Assembly (NCBI RefSeq): GCF_017052585.1
Contig: NZ_JAFFHZ010000001.1
Span: forward strand, 1,980,501-2,044,500
DNA: 64,000 bases
DNA from: Paenibacillus apiarius
Lineage (GTDB): Bacteria > Bacillota > Bacilli > Paenibacillales > Paenibacillaceae
Direction: 5' to 3'
The notes beneath the pieces are model-generated. The model saw only the letters and a list, made by a program, of their open reading frames with translations. It was not told the DNA's origin and did no database searches. The translations under genes and the position numbers were made by a program. The first letter of the stretch is position 1; each line of letters starts with the position of its first letter. Shown here piece after piece: positions 44,428 to 52,940 of the stretch.

Positions 44428-45258
44428 TTACTTCGTGCTGTATACAAATGCCCGCATAATATGGCGCTGGGCCAGAACGAACAAGAGCAAGGCCGGAACG
44501 ACCAGCATCAGATTCCCGGCCATCAGCACATTCCACGCGCTCATGCCTTCGGTCTCCTTCAGCATGGCGATTCCGACGGGAAGCGTCCGCATCTCGGCTT
44601 GATTCGTCATGATTAGCGGCCAGAAATAATCGTTCCAATGATAAATAAGACTGAAAAGAGCGAACGTCGTCACGGCTGGCGCCGACATCGGAACCGCAAT
44701 GCGCCACAGTATCGTCCACTCGGACGCATGATCCAACCGGGCCGCCTCCAGCATATCTTCCGGAATCTGCATGAACGACTGCCGGATAAGGAAGATGCCG
44801 AACGCGCTTGCCCCGAATGGCAGAATTAACGCCCACAACGTATTGACGAGGTTCCAGCCGCTCATCTGCACATAGATGGGAAGGAATACCACCTGTGAGG
44901 GAATCATAAGCGCAAGCAATAGAAGGCCGAACAAGAAGCCTCTGCCCTTGAAGCGGAATCGCGCGAAGGCGTAGGCTGCCGGAATGCCGGTCAGAAGCTG
45001 CAAAGCCAAAATACTGACGGCGACGATTATATTATTCAACACGTACCGGCCAAAAGGACCTGAATTCCACGCCGCCTCGAAGTTGTCCCAACGCCATTCC
45101 TCCGGTACCCATGACGGCGGGAATTGCAGGACTTCGGACTGTGATTTGAAGGCGGTCACGAGCATCCATAAGAATGGAAAGAGAAAGATGCCCGCAACGG
45201 CAATGAGTGCGATACCCTCCAACATGCGGACCGGCCATTTGCGTACAATCGTATGCAC
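44428..45258 (-). CDS. Sugar ABC transporter permease (UgpE/MalG-like)
   Basis: About 276 residues with six membrane helices. The coupling motif is EAARLDHASEWTILWRIAVPMSAPA. I chose GTG 45258 because AAGGGGG precedes it. It lies 33 bases downstream of the partner permease, and the two form the channel. No ATPase gene is present, as is usual for carbohydrate systems that share MsmX. Confidence 0.92.
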   Translation of the reverse strand: MHTIVRKWPVRMLEGIALIAVAGIFLFPFLWMLVTAFKSQSEVLQFPPSWVPEEWRWDNFEAAWNSGPFGRYVLNNIIVAVSILALQLLTGIPAAYAFARFRFKGRGFLFGLLLLALMIPSQVVFLPIYVQMSGWNLVNTLWALILPFGASAFGIFLIRQSFMQIPEDMLEAARLDHASEWTILWRIAVPMSAPAVTTFALFSLIYHWNDYFWPLIMTNQAEMRTLPVGIAMLKETEGMSAWNVLMAGNLMLVVPALLLFVLAQRHIMRAFVYSTK

Positions 45259-45291
45259 GACGGCAACCCCCTTCATTTTTTGTGTAGCGAA

Positions 45292-46260
45292 CTAGTGGTA
45301 ATGCACCCTGCGCGAGAGCAGCGCAAAATGCGCGAGCGTCACAAGACCGACAGCGGCAAGCAGCACGACAGATCCGGCTGCGGCGTAACCGCCGTTAAAG
45401 AAATCCATGCCTTGCTCGTAAATGTAATAGACAAGCATATTGGTGCTATTCACGGGACCCCCTTGAGTCATGATGCTGATCGTGTCGAATACTTGAAACG
45501 AGCTAATCGTGTTCATGATGAGCAGGAAGAACAGGCTCGGCGACAAGAGCGGGATCGTAATCCGCCAGGTTACACGCCAGCGCGATACGTTATCCAGCAT
45601 GGCCGCTTCGTGGATCTCCCGCGGGATGCTCTGCAATCCGGCAATGAGCACGATCATGTTGTAGCCTACGCCTTTCCACAGCGCCACGAGGATAAGGGAA
45701 GGCAGCGCGGTCGATGGATCGGCCAGCCACTTCAAGCCGGACACTCCGATGGCATCGAGGATGGTATTCAGCAATCCGTACTGCGGATCCATAATCCACA
45801 GCCAGAGGATGGAGATCGAGACGAGGGATATAATATGCGGGCTGAACAGCATGCCCTGCAGCAGCCCGAACCTGCGCGAGGAACGATTCAGCCAAAGCGC
45901 AAGCAGCAAGGCCAGCAGCAGTCCCAATCCGACGGTGGCAACGGTGTAGATGGCCGTATTGGCAAGGACATGAGCGAAATCCGGGTCTTGGAACAGCTCG
46001 CTGTAATTCGCCAGTCCGTACCATGAACGGTTGGACAAGTCGAGCAGAGTCCAGTCGAAGAAGCTAAGCGTAAAGACGGACAACATCGGATAGTAGAAAA
46101 ACAATGTTAAAAAAACAAGGGCCGGACCAATATAGAGATAAGGCCGAATACTCTCCCACAGACGACGGCGCCGAATGGCAGCTTCCGTCTCCTGTGCTGC
46201 TTGCGTATCCCGTTCCGCGGAAATCACGGTTCGATGTGCAGGCAAGACGGTGGACTTCAT
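45292..46260 (-). CDS. Sugar ABC transporter permease (UgpA/MalF-like)
   Basis: About 322 residues with six membrane helices. The coupling motif is EAAMLDNVSRWRVTWRITIPLLSPS. I chose ATG 46260 with GGGAGGTG upstream. It is the first gene of the three-gene operon. The substrate is not readable; glycerol-3-phosphate diesters or oligosaccharides are the usual ones. Confidence 0.92.
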   Translation of the reverse strand: MKSTVLPAHRTVISAERDTQAAQETEAAIRRRRLWESIRPYLYIGPALVFLTLFFYYPMLSVFTLSFFDWTLLDLSNRSWYGLANYSELFQDPDFAHVLANTAIYTVATVGLGLLLALLLALWLNRSSRRFGLLQGMLFSPHIISLVSISILWLWIMDPQYGLLNTILDAIGVSGLKWLADPSTALPSLILVALWKGVGYNMIVLIAGLQSIPREIHEAAMLDNVSRWRVTWRITIPLLSPSLFFLLIMNTISSFQVFDTISIMTQGGPVNSTNMLVYYIYEQGMDFFNGGYAAAGSVVLLAAVGLVTLAHFALLSRRVHYH

Positions 46261-46317
46261 AATGGGCACCTCCCGCATTCAGATGCGCTAACGCATGCTG
46301 CGATTAACAAGGCATGG

Positions 46318-46373
46318 ACTTTTGAACAACCTCTAATAGCGTAACGAGAAAGTGTGAACACAGTATTAGAGGT
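46318..46373. repeat. Repeat relic plus hairpin upstream of the sugar operon
   Basis: GACTTTTGAACAACCTCTAATA resembles the right end of the 22.7-kb repeat (AACTTTTTGCACAACCTCTTATA). CCTCTAATA and TATTAGAGG then form a hairpin with a 25-base loop. Confidence 0.4.
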
Positions 46374-46831
46374 ATGTTAAGCGAGCCCCCATTCTTTGCG
46401 AAGGTTTTATGAAGCTGCCTTGCCAACCTTTATCAACAGCAATAGGCATCTTTCGACGCTTCTACGCCTAAGGGGCTATATTCAACGCTTTGGTTCACTC
46501 TCCCCTTCGCTCAGTCGGCGGCACGCCAAGGTAACTCCGGTTCAACGCCATCGGGCGGCCACACTCCTGGCATGACGCTGATTCCCTGCCGCCACGATTG
46601 CCGCATCATCCGATTGGATCAAAAACGTCCTGTGCCTATCCCCGTCATTGTTTCCTGACTGTATGGGAGTATGGAGCTAGAGCTATTTTATGAAAGCCTG
46701 AAATCATGTCCGCGCGTGAAAAAGGGGCTGTATTACTGAGTGAGAGGGAGAGTGGGACAAAGAATAAATCAAGCAAACAGTCAACCCTTCCCGGGTATGG
46801 TCAAGGCCAACGAGTCCATTCAAGTTCATGC
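46374..46831. other. Intergenic region with a third copy of the 35-kb repeat
   Basis: No gene is supported. At 46489-46521 the sequence matches the repeat at 35 kb in roughly three quarters of positions (TTTG-TTCA-TCTCCCCTTC--TCAG). A further CCTGACT-TGGGAG stretch near 46657 resembles one near 35335. Both sites seem to hold old copies of one longer non-coding element. Confidence 0.45.
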
Positions 46832-46876
46832 AAAAAAGCCTGCCTTCCTCTGCACACGCAAAAGGAAAACAGGCTG
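46832..46876 (-). terminator. Terminator of the queuosine-precursor transporter gene
   Basis: AGCCTG..TTCCTTTTG and AGAGGAA..CAGGCT pair on the minus strand, with TTTTTT after, about 35 bases past the stop at 46911. Confidence 0.75.
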
Positions 46877-46910
46877 GCAAGCCGAACGTATAAGGGCTGA
46901 CACGGATGCA

Positions 46911-47621
46911 TCAGTTAGAAGCCCGCTCCCGTTCCAGATCGTCCGGCACACGGAAGCTTCTGGCCCAATACAGAAACGGAGTCGATGCAATGGACAAGAT
47001 TAACTTCACCAGATAAGTGGTCAAAAAGATTTGAAACCAGACGTCCCACGTATATAATCCGGATCCGGCAAAAGCAATCGTACAGAAAACGAGCGAATCA
47101 GCCAATTGACTAATGCCGGTGCTTCCGTTGCTGCGGATCCACAGCTGGCTTGCTTTCGGATATTTCGCTCTCACGAGGGCAAACAGCTTCACATCGAGAA
47201 ACTGGCTGACAAAATAAGCAGTCAAGCTGCCTAGCGCCAGACGCGGCATGAGACCGAATATCGTTTCGAGCGACGACTGGGCAATGTCGGTCGGCTGCGG
47301 TGTGAAGACGAGCGCCATCTGCATGATGACCGTCGTCATAATGAGCGTAAAAAAACCGAACCATACGGCGCGGCGCGCTTCCTTCGGCCCATATTTTTCG
47401 TTCAGCAAATCAGACGTCATGAACAGGCTGGCATTGGCCGTGTTGCCAAGCGTCATGACGATGCCGAACATTTCGATCGTCTTTGCCACTTGAATGTTGG
47501 CGATTACGGTCATAACACCAATCCAGGCATATAAGCCGTACTTCCCGAACAGGCGGTAGCAGAGCAAAAAGAACGCAAAGTTCGCCAAAACGAACGTGAC
47601 GCCCCACACAAAGTTATACAT
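46911..47621 (-). CDS. yhhQ: Queuosine-precursor transporter (YhhQ/QueT-like VUT family)
   Basis: 236 residues with about six to seven membrane helices. It has the family phrases TSDLLNEKYGPKEARRAVW and RSNGSTGISQLADSLVFCTIAF. Members import preQ0 or preQ1 for tRNA queuosine synthesis. A preQ1-I riboswitch overlaps the ribosome site just upstream, which confirms the role. Confidence 0.92.
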   Translation of the reverse strand: MYNFVWGVTFVLANFAFFLLCYRLFGKYGLYAWIGVMTVIANIQVAKTIEMFGIVMTLGNTANASLFMTSDLLNEKYGPKEARRAVWFGFFTLIMTTVIMQMALVFTPQPTDIAQSSLETIFGLMPRLALGSLTAYFVSQFLDVKLFALVRAKYPKASQLWIRSNGSTGISQLADSLVFCTIAFAGSGLYTWDVWFQIFLTTYLVKLILSIASTPFLYWARSFRVPDDLERERASN

Positions 47622-47630
47622 GATGCAATT

Positions 47631-47670
47631 CCCCTTTAGTTTTGATTACGCGGGAGGTTTCGAACCGCGG
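47631..47670 (-). promoter_or_regulatory. PreQ1-I riboswitch
   Basis: On the minus strand: CGCGG, loop TTCGAAACCTC, CCGCG, then TAATCAAAACTAAAGGGG. The short P1 stem, the ACC in the loop and the A-rich tail running into AAAGGGG are the preQ1-I pattern. The tail contains the ribosome site of the transporter at 47621, so control is probably translational. Confidence 0.78.
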
Positions 47671-47730
47671 CGCCGGTGAGTCCCGGACGCAATCGTTAAC
47701 TTTAACATAAATCGATGAGAAAGCCAATAT

Positions 47731-47769
47731 AAAAAACGCATGCCCGGATTGCTTAGAGCCGGACATGCG
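47731..47769 (-). terminator. Terminator of the PadR gene
   Basis: CGCATGTCCGG and CCGGGCATGCG arms with TTTTTT on the minus strand, directly after the PadR stop. Confidence 0.85.
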
Positions 47770-47804
47770 AAACGAATACTTTCCTTATCAATGCGGGTTG
47801 CAGT

Positions 47805-48353
47805 TTAAGATGACATTTCCCAGAACTCGTAGCCCTGTCCAGATTGCAAATAATCTATCCCCTTCTGCATAACTTTGATTTGCGCCTGATAGTCCTGCAA
47901 GCTGAACTGTATCGAAATAAGGCGCGGCGGCGATAAAACCGCCTTATGCTCCTCATATGCCGTTTCCAACTGCCGCAACAACCGAATTCGCTCGTCTATC
48001 CCCTCTTGCAGCCAGCGAACCAAAGCATCGGCGCTTCCGTATTTCCCAAAATATAATCGAGCCAATATATCCGAGCGATAAAAGTCCGGTTGAACGGGAG
48101 AAGCTAAGTAGTGCTGAAACTGCCGCTCGCCAAGCTCCGTAATGGTGAACATGTGCTTATTCGGCTTGCCCTCTTGCACGACGATCTCCTTGACGATCAT
48201 GCCGGATTTCTCCAATTGCTTCAATGCCGGATACACGGAACCATAGCTGGCGTCAAAAAAATGGGACAGCCCCATTTCATACTCTTGTTTAATAGCATAT
48301 CCCGATTTGGGGCCTTGCATGAGCAGGCCGAGAACGACGTCTTTCGCTTGCAT
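47805..48353 (-). CDS. PadR-family transcriptional regulator
   Basis: 182 residues. The N-terminal winged helix has GLLMQGPKSGYAIKQEYE and the recognition part SYGSVYPALKQLEKSGMI. The C-terminal Vir_act_alpha_C-type helices serve dimerisation. It is monocistronic and divergent from the FMN-binding lipoprotein gene at 48634, whose promoter it could repress; that is inference. GAGGTG precedes the ATG. Confidence 0.92.
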   Translation of the reverse strand: MQAKDVVLGLLMQGPKSGYAIKQEYEMGLSHFFDASYGSVYPALKQLEKSGMIVKEIVVQEGKPNKHMFTITELGERQFQHYLASPVQPDFYRSDILARLYFGKYGSADALVRWLQEGIDERIRLLRQLETAYEEHKAVLSPPRLISIQFSLQDYQAQIKVMQKGIDYLQSGQGYEFWEMSS

Positions 48354-48522
48354 GTTCTTTTCACCTCTTTGTTAGTCGGCAAGTTTGTTTTTGTAAAGAG
48401 CATGTAGTGGTTGACATATGATTCGAGTGAAATTTAGACTTTTTTTACGTGTCTATATTGTATAAGATAGCGCCCAACATGGCAAAGTATGGAGTAGTAT
48501 ATTTTAAAAATAACGTTTTAGG

Positions 48523-48565
48523 TGTGATATTTATCACATCTAAAATATGGGCCCGATGTTATAAT
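48523..48565 (+). promoter_or_regulatory. Fnr/CRP- or Rex-like site and -10 box of the lipoprotein gene
   Basis: TGTGATATTTATCACA (48523-48538) is a perfect TGTGA-N6-TCACA palindrome. TATAAT lies at 48560-48565. If transcription starts about seven bases later, the site centre is near -41.5, the classic position for activation by an Fnr or CRP dimer. A Rex site (TTGTGA-like) is an alternative. Both would tie expression to oxygen or NADH state. Confidence 0.65.
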
Positions 48566-48633
48566 TGGCTTGTCAAATGGTTAGTTAAAATTTTCACAAA
48601 GTATTTTTGAATAAGGAAAAGGTGGGGACTGTA

Positions 48634-49143
48634 ATGAAAAAGAAACTTGTACTGTTGTTATCCGCAGTATTGGTCGTAGGCATGCTGGCTGGCTGCGGCG
48701 ATAAGAAAGAAGAAGCGAAAGAGCCTGCAGCAGGTACGGAAGCACCGGCAACTACTGACACAAACACGACTGCGGAAGCTCAATACAAAGATGGCGAATA
48801 TCATCAGGAAGCATCTGACTTTGACGAAAAATCCGGCTGGAAAGATACCCTCGACATTACTGTAAAAGACGGTAAAATTACAGCAGTCAACTGGGACGCT
48901 GTCAGCAAAGACGGCGGCAAAACTAAGAAAGAACTCGGCGAAGAGTATGGCATGAAAAAAGGCGGCTCTGAGTTCGAATGGAGCGAGCAAGCTGCGAAGA
49001 TGGAACAAGAATTGATCGCAAAGCAAGATCCTAAAGCTGTCGCAGTTAACGATGAAGGCAAAACAGACGCTGTATCCGGCGTATCCATCCACGTAAGCGG
49101 CTTCGTTCAATTGGCTGAACAAGCGTTGGCTCAAGCGAAGTAA
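48634..49143 (+). CDS. FMN-binding surface lipoprotein (PplA-like)
   Basis: 169 residues. I chose ATG 48634, with GGTGGGG upstream. The lipobox is LAGC with Cys21. A Thr/Ala-rich linker (about 30-50) is followed by one FMN_bind domain (about 52-165). The motif DAVSGVS at 145-151 fits the DxxSG(A/V)(S/T) site at which ApbE/FmnB attaches FMN, here to Ser151. PplA of Listeria, the terminal EET flavoprotein, has two such domains; this one has a single domain. It is followed by an Ndh2-like gene and preceded by an Fnr-like site. Confidence 0.88.
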   Translation: MKKKLVLLLSAVLVVGMLAGCGDKKEEAKEPAAGTEAPATTDTNTTAEAQYKDGEYHQEASDFDEKSGWKDTLDITVKDGKITAVNWDAVSKDGGKTKKELGEEYGMKKGGSEFEWSEQAAKMEQELIAKQDPKAVAVNDEGKTDAVSGVSIHVSGFVQLAEQALAQAK

Positions 49144-49354
49144 GACGAATCTCTTATCTTCCTTGATGGAAATAAGTAAGACTTTGGAAGCTCCGCTGTA
49201 GGAAAGCGAGATGGTCAACGAGCATGTTTTGAACGGCTTGGTGAAAAACATCATTGCTTTTTTACTTGCGGGGCTCCATTGTTGATAGCATGAAGTTCAA
49301 TTTTTAACCATTTACACCATTTATAAATAATATAGCTATCGCAGGGGTGAAACC

Positions 49355-51229
49355 ATGAAAAAGATCGTTGTGTTGGGCGGCGGTTACGGTGGGGTCCTGA
49401 CGGCGAAGAAGCTGGCGAATCGTCTGAAAAAGGACAAAGATGTCAGCATCACGCTCATAGACCGCAAACCTTTCCATACGATGATGACCGAGCTGCACGA
49501 AGTCGCGGCCTGCCGTGTCGACGAAGAAGCCATCAAGATGGACCTGAAGCAAATCTTCGCCGGCCGCAAAGTAGAAGTCGTATTGGATGAGGTCACGAAT
49601 ATCGATTTCGACGGCAAGGCATTGAAAGGCAAGAAGAAATCTTACGATTATGACTATCTGGTTATCGGTACCGGTTGTAAGCCATCTTTCTTTGGCATTG
49701 CCGGCGCGGAAGAGAACTCGTTCTCGCTGTGGTCCTTCGAAGACGCAGTCGTATTGAAGCATCAAATCCGCCAAATGTTCATGGATGCGACGAAAGTAAC
49801 GGATCCAGAGCTCCGCAAGCAAATGCTGACGTTCGTTGTCGTAGGCGCCGGCTTTACAGGTGTGGAGATGGTCGGCGAATTGGCGGAATATCGTGAAGAG
49901 CTGTGCCGCGAATTCTATGTGGACGAATCGGAAGTTCGCCTTGTCGTAGCCGACATGGCTCCGAAAATTCTGCCTATCCTGCCGCAGAACCTGATCGACA
50001 AAGCGGATAAATATCTCCGTAAAATGAAGGTCGAAATCGTAACCGGGGCTAAAATTTCCGGCGTTACGCCGAATTCCGTCGTTCTCGGTGAGAATAACGA
50101 AATCAAATCGAACACCGTCATTTGGACGGCCGGCGTCGAAGGTTCCGATCTGGTCGGCAACCTGGACGTGCAACAGCAAGGTCGCAAACGTATTTTGACG
50201 AACGACAAGCTGCAGTCCGTTGACCATGAAAATGTGTATGTTGTCGGCGACAACATCTTCTATATTCCGGAAGGCGAAGAGCGTCCCGTTCCGCAAATGG
50301 TCGAGAACGCCGAGCATTCCGCAGGTCTTATCGCCCATAATATCACTTGCGACATCAAGGGTGGCACGAAGAAGTCCTATAAACCGACGTTCCACGGCAC
50401 GATGGTATGCATCGGCGGCCGTTACGGGGTAGCTGCCGTAGGCACACCGAAGAAGATGTTCCACTTCTCGGGCTTCATGGCGATGTTCTTCAAGCATATG
50501 ATCAATATCGTGTACTTCTTGCAAGTGCTCGGCTTCCATAAGATTTGGTCTTACATGATGCATGAATTCTTCCATGTTAGAAACCGCAGAAGCTTCGTCG
50601 GCGGCCACTTCTCGAAACGTTCGCCGAATTTCTGGCTCGTTCCGCTGCGGATTTATATCGGTGTCATGTGGTTGATGCAAGGCTGGGAAAAAGGCACGAA
50701 ATTGCTGAAGGATCCTTCCCAGATGTTCTTAATCCCGCCTAAGGCGATGGACGGCGTAACGGCTGCTTCGCAAGCGGTGGATGCGGTGCATTCGACCGTA
50801 GACGCTCAGACGGCGGCATCGGCCGTAGAAGGCGCAAGCACGGCTATCAAGGCTATTCCGGTGCCTGATTTCGTCAAGAGTATTGTAGATTGGTCGATGG
50901 ATTTAATGTTCTATACAAATGACGGCGGATATACGACGATGGCTTACATTTTCCAAGGCTGCATGGTTGCGGCTGAAGTCATCTTCGGCATTATGCTCAT
51001 CTTGGGCTTGTTCACGGCAATTGCGGCCATCGGCACATGCGCGATGGGCGTCATGATTTACACGTCCGGCATGGCTCCTTATGAGATGTTCTGGTACTTC
51101 TTCGGCGGCATCGCGCTTATCGGCGGTTCCGGCAGCACGTTCGGCGCGGATTACTATCTGTACCCTCGCCTCAAACGGATCTGGAAGAAGATTCCGTTCG
51201 TCAAGCGTTGGTACCTTTACACGGATTAA
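49355..51229 (+). CDS. Type II NADH dehydrogenase with membrane-spanning tail (Ndh2-like)
   Basis: 624 residues. The FAD motif is VVLGGGYGGVLTAKKL, the NADH motif is VVVGAGFTGVEMVGEL, and YVVGDN lies near 290, as in NDH-2 enzymes. The enzyme part ends near 405. The remaining 200 residues form a DoxX-like membrane domain with four hydrophobic segments and an Ala-rich spacer (about 470-505). Ordinary Ndh is about 400 residues; the extra membrane domain is a feature of the EET-type Ndh2 in Listeria. It passes electrons from NADH to a quinone. No other gene lies between it and the lipoprotein gene. Confidence 0.92.
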   Translation: MKKIVVLGGGYGGVLTAKKLANRLKKDKDVSITLIDRKPFHTMMTELHEVAACRVDEEAIKMDLKQIFAGRKVEVVLDEVTNIDFDGKALKGKKKSYDYDYLVIGTGCKPSFFGIAGAEENSFSLWSFEDAVVLKHQIRQMFMDATKVTDPELRKQMLTFVVVGAGFTGVEMVGELAEYREELCREFYVDESEVRLVVADMAPKILPILPQNLIDKADKYLRKMKVEIVTGAKISGVTPNSVVLGENNEIKSNTVIWTAGVEGSDLVGNLDVQQQGRKRILTNDKLQSVDHENVYVVGDNIFYIPEGEERPVPQMVENAEHSAGLIAHNITCDIKGGTKKSYKPTFHGTMVCIGGRYGVAAVGTPKKMFHFSGFMAMFFKHMINIVYFLQVLGFHKIWSYMMHEFFHVRNRRSFVGGHFSKRSPNFWLVPLRIYIGVMWLMQGWEKGTKLLKDPSQMFLIPPKAMDGVTAASQAVDAVHSTVDAQTAASAVEGASTAIKAIPVPDFVKSIVDWSMDLMFYTNDGGYTTMAYIFQGCMVAAEVIFGIMLILGLFTAIAAIGTCAMGVMIYTSGMAPYEMFWYFFGGIALIGGSGSTFGADYYLYPRLKRIWKKIPFVKRWYLYTD

Positions 51230-51260
51230 TACGTAAATAAGAATAGTCTTTTATGCATAC

Positions 51261-51297
51261 AGGAAAAGTAATGTGTACCATGTGTCACATTACTTTC
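51261..51297 (+). terminator. Hairpin between ndh2-like and hepS-like genes
   Basis: AAAGTAATGTG and CACATTACTTT are perfect arms. The T run is weak (CCTTATTTCTT), so it may attenuate rather than stop. Confidence 0.6.
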
Positions 51298-51326
51298 CTT
51301 ATTTCTTAGGGAAGCGGGGGGTTCCC

Positions 51327-51776
51327 ATGAATCGGCAACTCATAATGGAAACAGGTCGGCTCCTGGCACAAGAGATGCCGCCTGAAGCAGGCATCCGATT
51401 AACAGTCGGAAGCGATGAGCATTTCTTGTTGGATATGGCGAGCGCGCTGCATGCCTACGATATGGGGCCAGATGAGCGGCGGGCGCTGTTAGGCTGCTAT
51501 TGGCTGCTTCGTCAATCCATGCGCACCCACCAGCATGTTCCTGATGAGGAGCAGCTTGCGGGCAAAACCGTATTGGACGGCGACTTATTGATGAGCATGT
51601 ATTATCAATTCGCCGCGCGGCACGGACAGATGAAGCTCGTCATCGACTTGGCCACGACTATCAAGCGCATTCAGATTCGGCGCGCGGAAGGCAACACGAC
51701 GGATATGCTTCTGCACCAGCGCATATGCCGGTTTCTCGCGAAGCATTACAAGCAGGTGGCTTATGAAGTCATATAA
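51327..51776 (+). CDS. Short HepS-like subunit of a prenyl diphosphate synthase
   Basis: 149 residues; ATG 51327 has GGGGGG upstream. The C-terminal part VLDGDLLMSMYYQFAARHGQMKLVIDLATTIKRIQ matches HepS (component I of heptaprenyl diphosphate synthase), where a GDYYSxRYY motif is followed by helices. HepS is usually about 250 residues, so this is a short form. It overlaps the catalytic subunit gene by 14 bases. It would set chain length or activity in the heterodimer. It has no Asp-rich motif. Confidence 0.75.
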   Translation: MNRQLIMETGRLLAQEMPPEAGIRLTVGSDEHFLLDMASALHAYDMGPDERRALLGCYWLLRQSMRTHQHVPDEEQLAGKTVLDGDLLMSMYYQFAARHGQMKLVIDLATTIKRIQIRRAEGNTTDMLLHQRICRFLAKHYKQVAYEVI

Positions 51777-52758
51777 CGATTCGCTTCACGAGCAGTTGAA
51801 TATCCCGCTGCAGCGCATTAATCGCGATTTAGAGCGCATCGTTCTGCACGATCCTGATGTATCCTCCCGATCCATTGTCGCTCAGAGCGTCTTGGAACTC
51901 ATCCGTGCAGGCGGCAAGCGCCTTCGTCCGATGATGACGATCGTAGGCAGCCGATTCGGCACCGAGCCGGAATCCGATGATGCGTACCGTCTTGCGGCGG
52001 TCGTCGAGTTCATTCATGCGGCCTCGCTCGTTCATGACGATATTTTGGACCAAGCGGATATGCGTCGGGGCCAACCGGCTCTGCACCGTAAGACGGGCAT
52101 ATACAAAGCGGTCCATATCGGCAATTACATGATGAGCCGTGTCATCGAGCTGATGACTGCCAACGTCCAAGAGCCCGAACGTTACATTCAGGATGTGACG
52201 TCCGTGACGACCACCCAGTTGTGCATCGGCGAGTACCAGCAGATGCATCACCGTTATAACTTCGAGCTGTCGCTGGATGAATACTGGGAGAAGACGCGCA
52301 ACAAGACAGCGCTGTTGATGGCGACATGCTTGCAGGTCGGGGCAAAAGCCTCCTATGCCGAAGACTTGGTATCCGATCGGCTTTACGCTTTCGGCGACAA
52401 TCTCGGCATGGCGTTTCAAGTTCGCGACGATATTATGGACTTTACGAAGTCAGCTGAACAGTTGGGCAAACCAGCCGGTGCCGACCTTCGCAATGGCCAT
52501 GCGACACTACCCGTCATATTGGCAATGAAGGATGAAGCGGTAGCGCGCAAGCTGCGCGAACTGCACTCGGCTTCACCCGACGCAGCGTTTGACGAGGCAA
52601 TTGAGCTCATTCGCGCCAGCGGCGCGTTGGAGCAAGCGCTGTTGATAAGCCATGACTTCATGCGACGGGCATGGAATATCATCGATCAGCTTTCGGATTT
52701 CACCGCTCATAAGGATTTAACGACGCTGTGGAATTATTTCGAAGACCGAACTTACTAA
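51763..52758 (+). CDS. Polyprenyl diphosphate synthase catalytic subunit (HepT/DmkB-like)
   Basis: 331 residues. The first Asp-rich motif is LVHDDILDQADMRRG and the second is FQVRDDIMDFTKS. RP of GGKRLRPMM lies before them. These residues bind magnesium and allylic diphosphate. It makes the isoprenoid tail for menaquinone or demethylmenaquinone. In Listeria the paralogue DmkB does this for EET. The tail may be used by the UbiA-type gene at 55933. It is paired with the short HepS-like subunit. Confidence 0.93.
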   Translation: MKSYNDSLHEQLNIPLQRINRDLERIVLHDPDVSSRSIVAQSVLELIRAGGKRLRPMMTIVGSRFGTEPESDDAYRLAAVVEFIHAASLVHDDILDQADMRRGQPALHRKTGIYKAVHIGNYMMSRVIELMTANVQEPERYIQDVTSVTTTQLCIGEYQQMHHRYNFELSLDEYWEKTRNKTALLMATCLQVGAKASYAEDLVSDRLYAFGDNLGMAFQVRDDIMDFTKSAEQLGKPAGADLRNGHATLPVILAMKDEAVARKLRELHSASPDAAFDEAIELIRASGALEQALLISHDFMRRAWNIIDQLSDFTAHKDLTTLWNYFEDRTY

Positions 52759-52784
52759 CGATATTGAACTGCCTCCATAAGTGG

Positions 52785-52822
52785 AAAGCCGAACCCTTTT
52801 TGCAAAGGGCTTCGGCTTTATT
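52785..52822 (+). terminator. Terminator of the polyprenyl synthase operon
   Basis: AAGCCGAA-CCCTTT and AAAGGG-TTCGGCTT arms with a following T-rich stretch. Confidence 0.85.
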
Positions 52823-52940
52823 GTTATCTCCACTTACAAATTGTACCGTTTACTCTTTTGTGCGATAGGGCAAGGTGGTATTATGTTAATGTGCAGTTTG
52901 CTTGTCAAGCTTTCACATCTTAGATAAAGGGGGATCGACA

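Noticed and set aside
49304-50680. Long minus-strand open frame of 458 codons
   Set aside because: It is antisense to the Ndh2-like gene, whose FAD and NADH motifs are unambiguous; the antisense protein is His- and Arg-rich and has no family resemblance.
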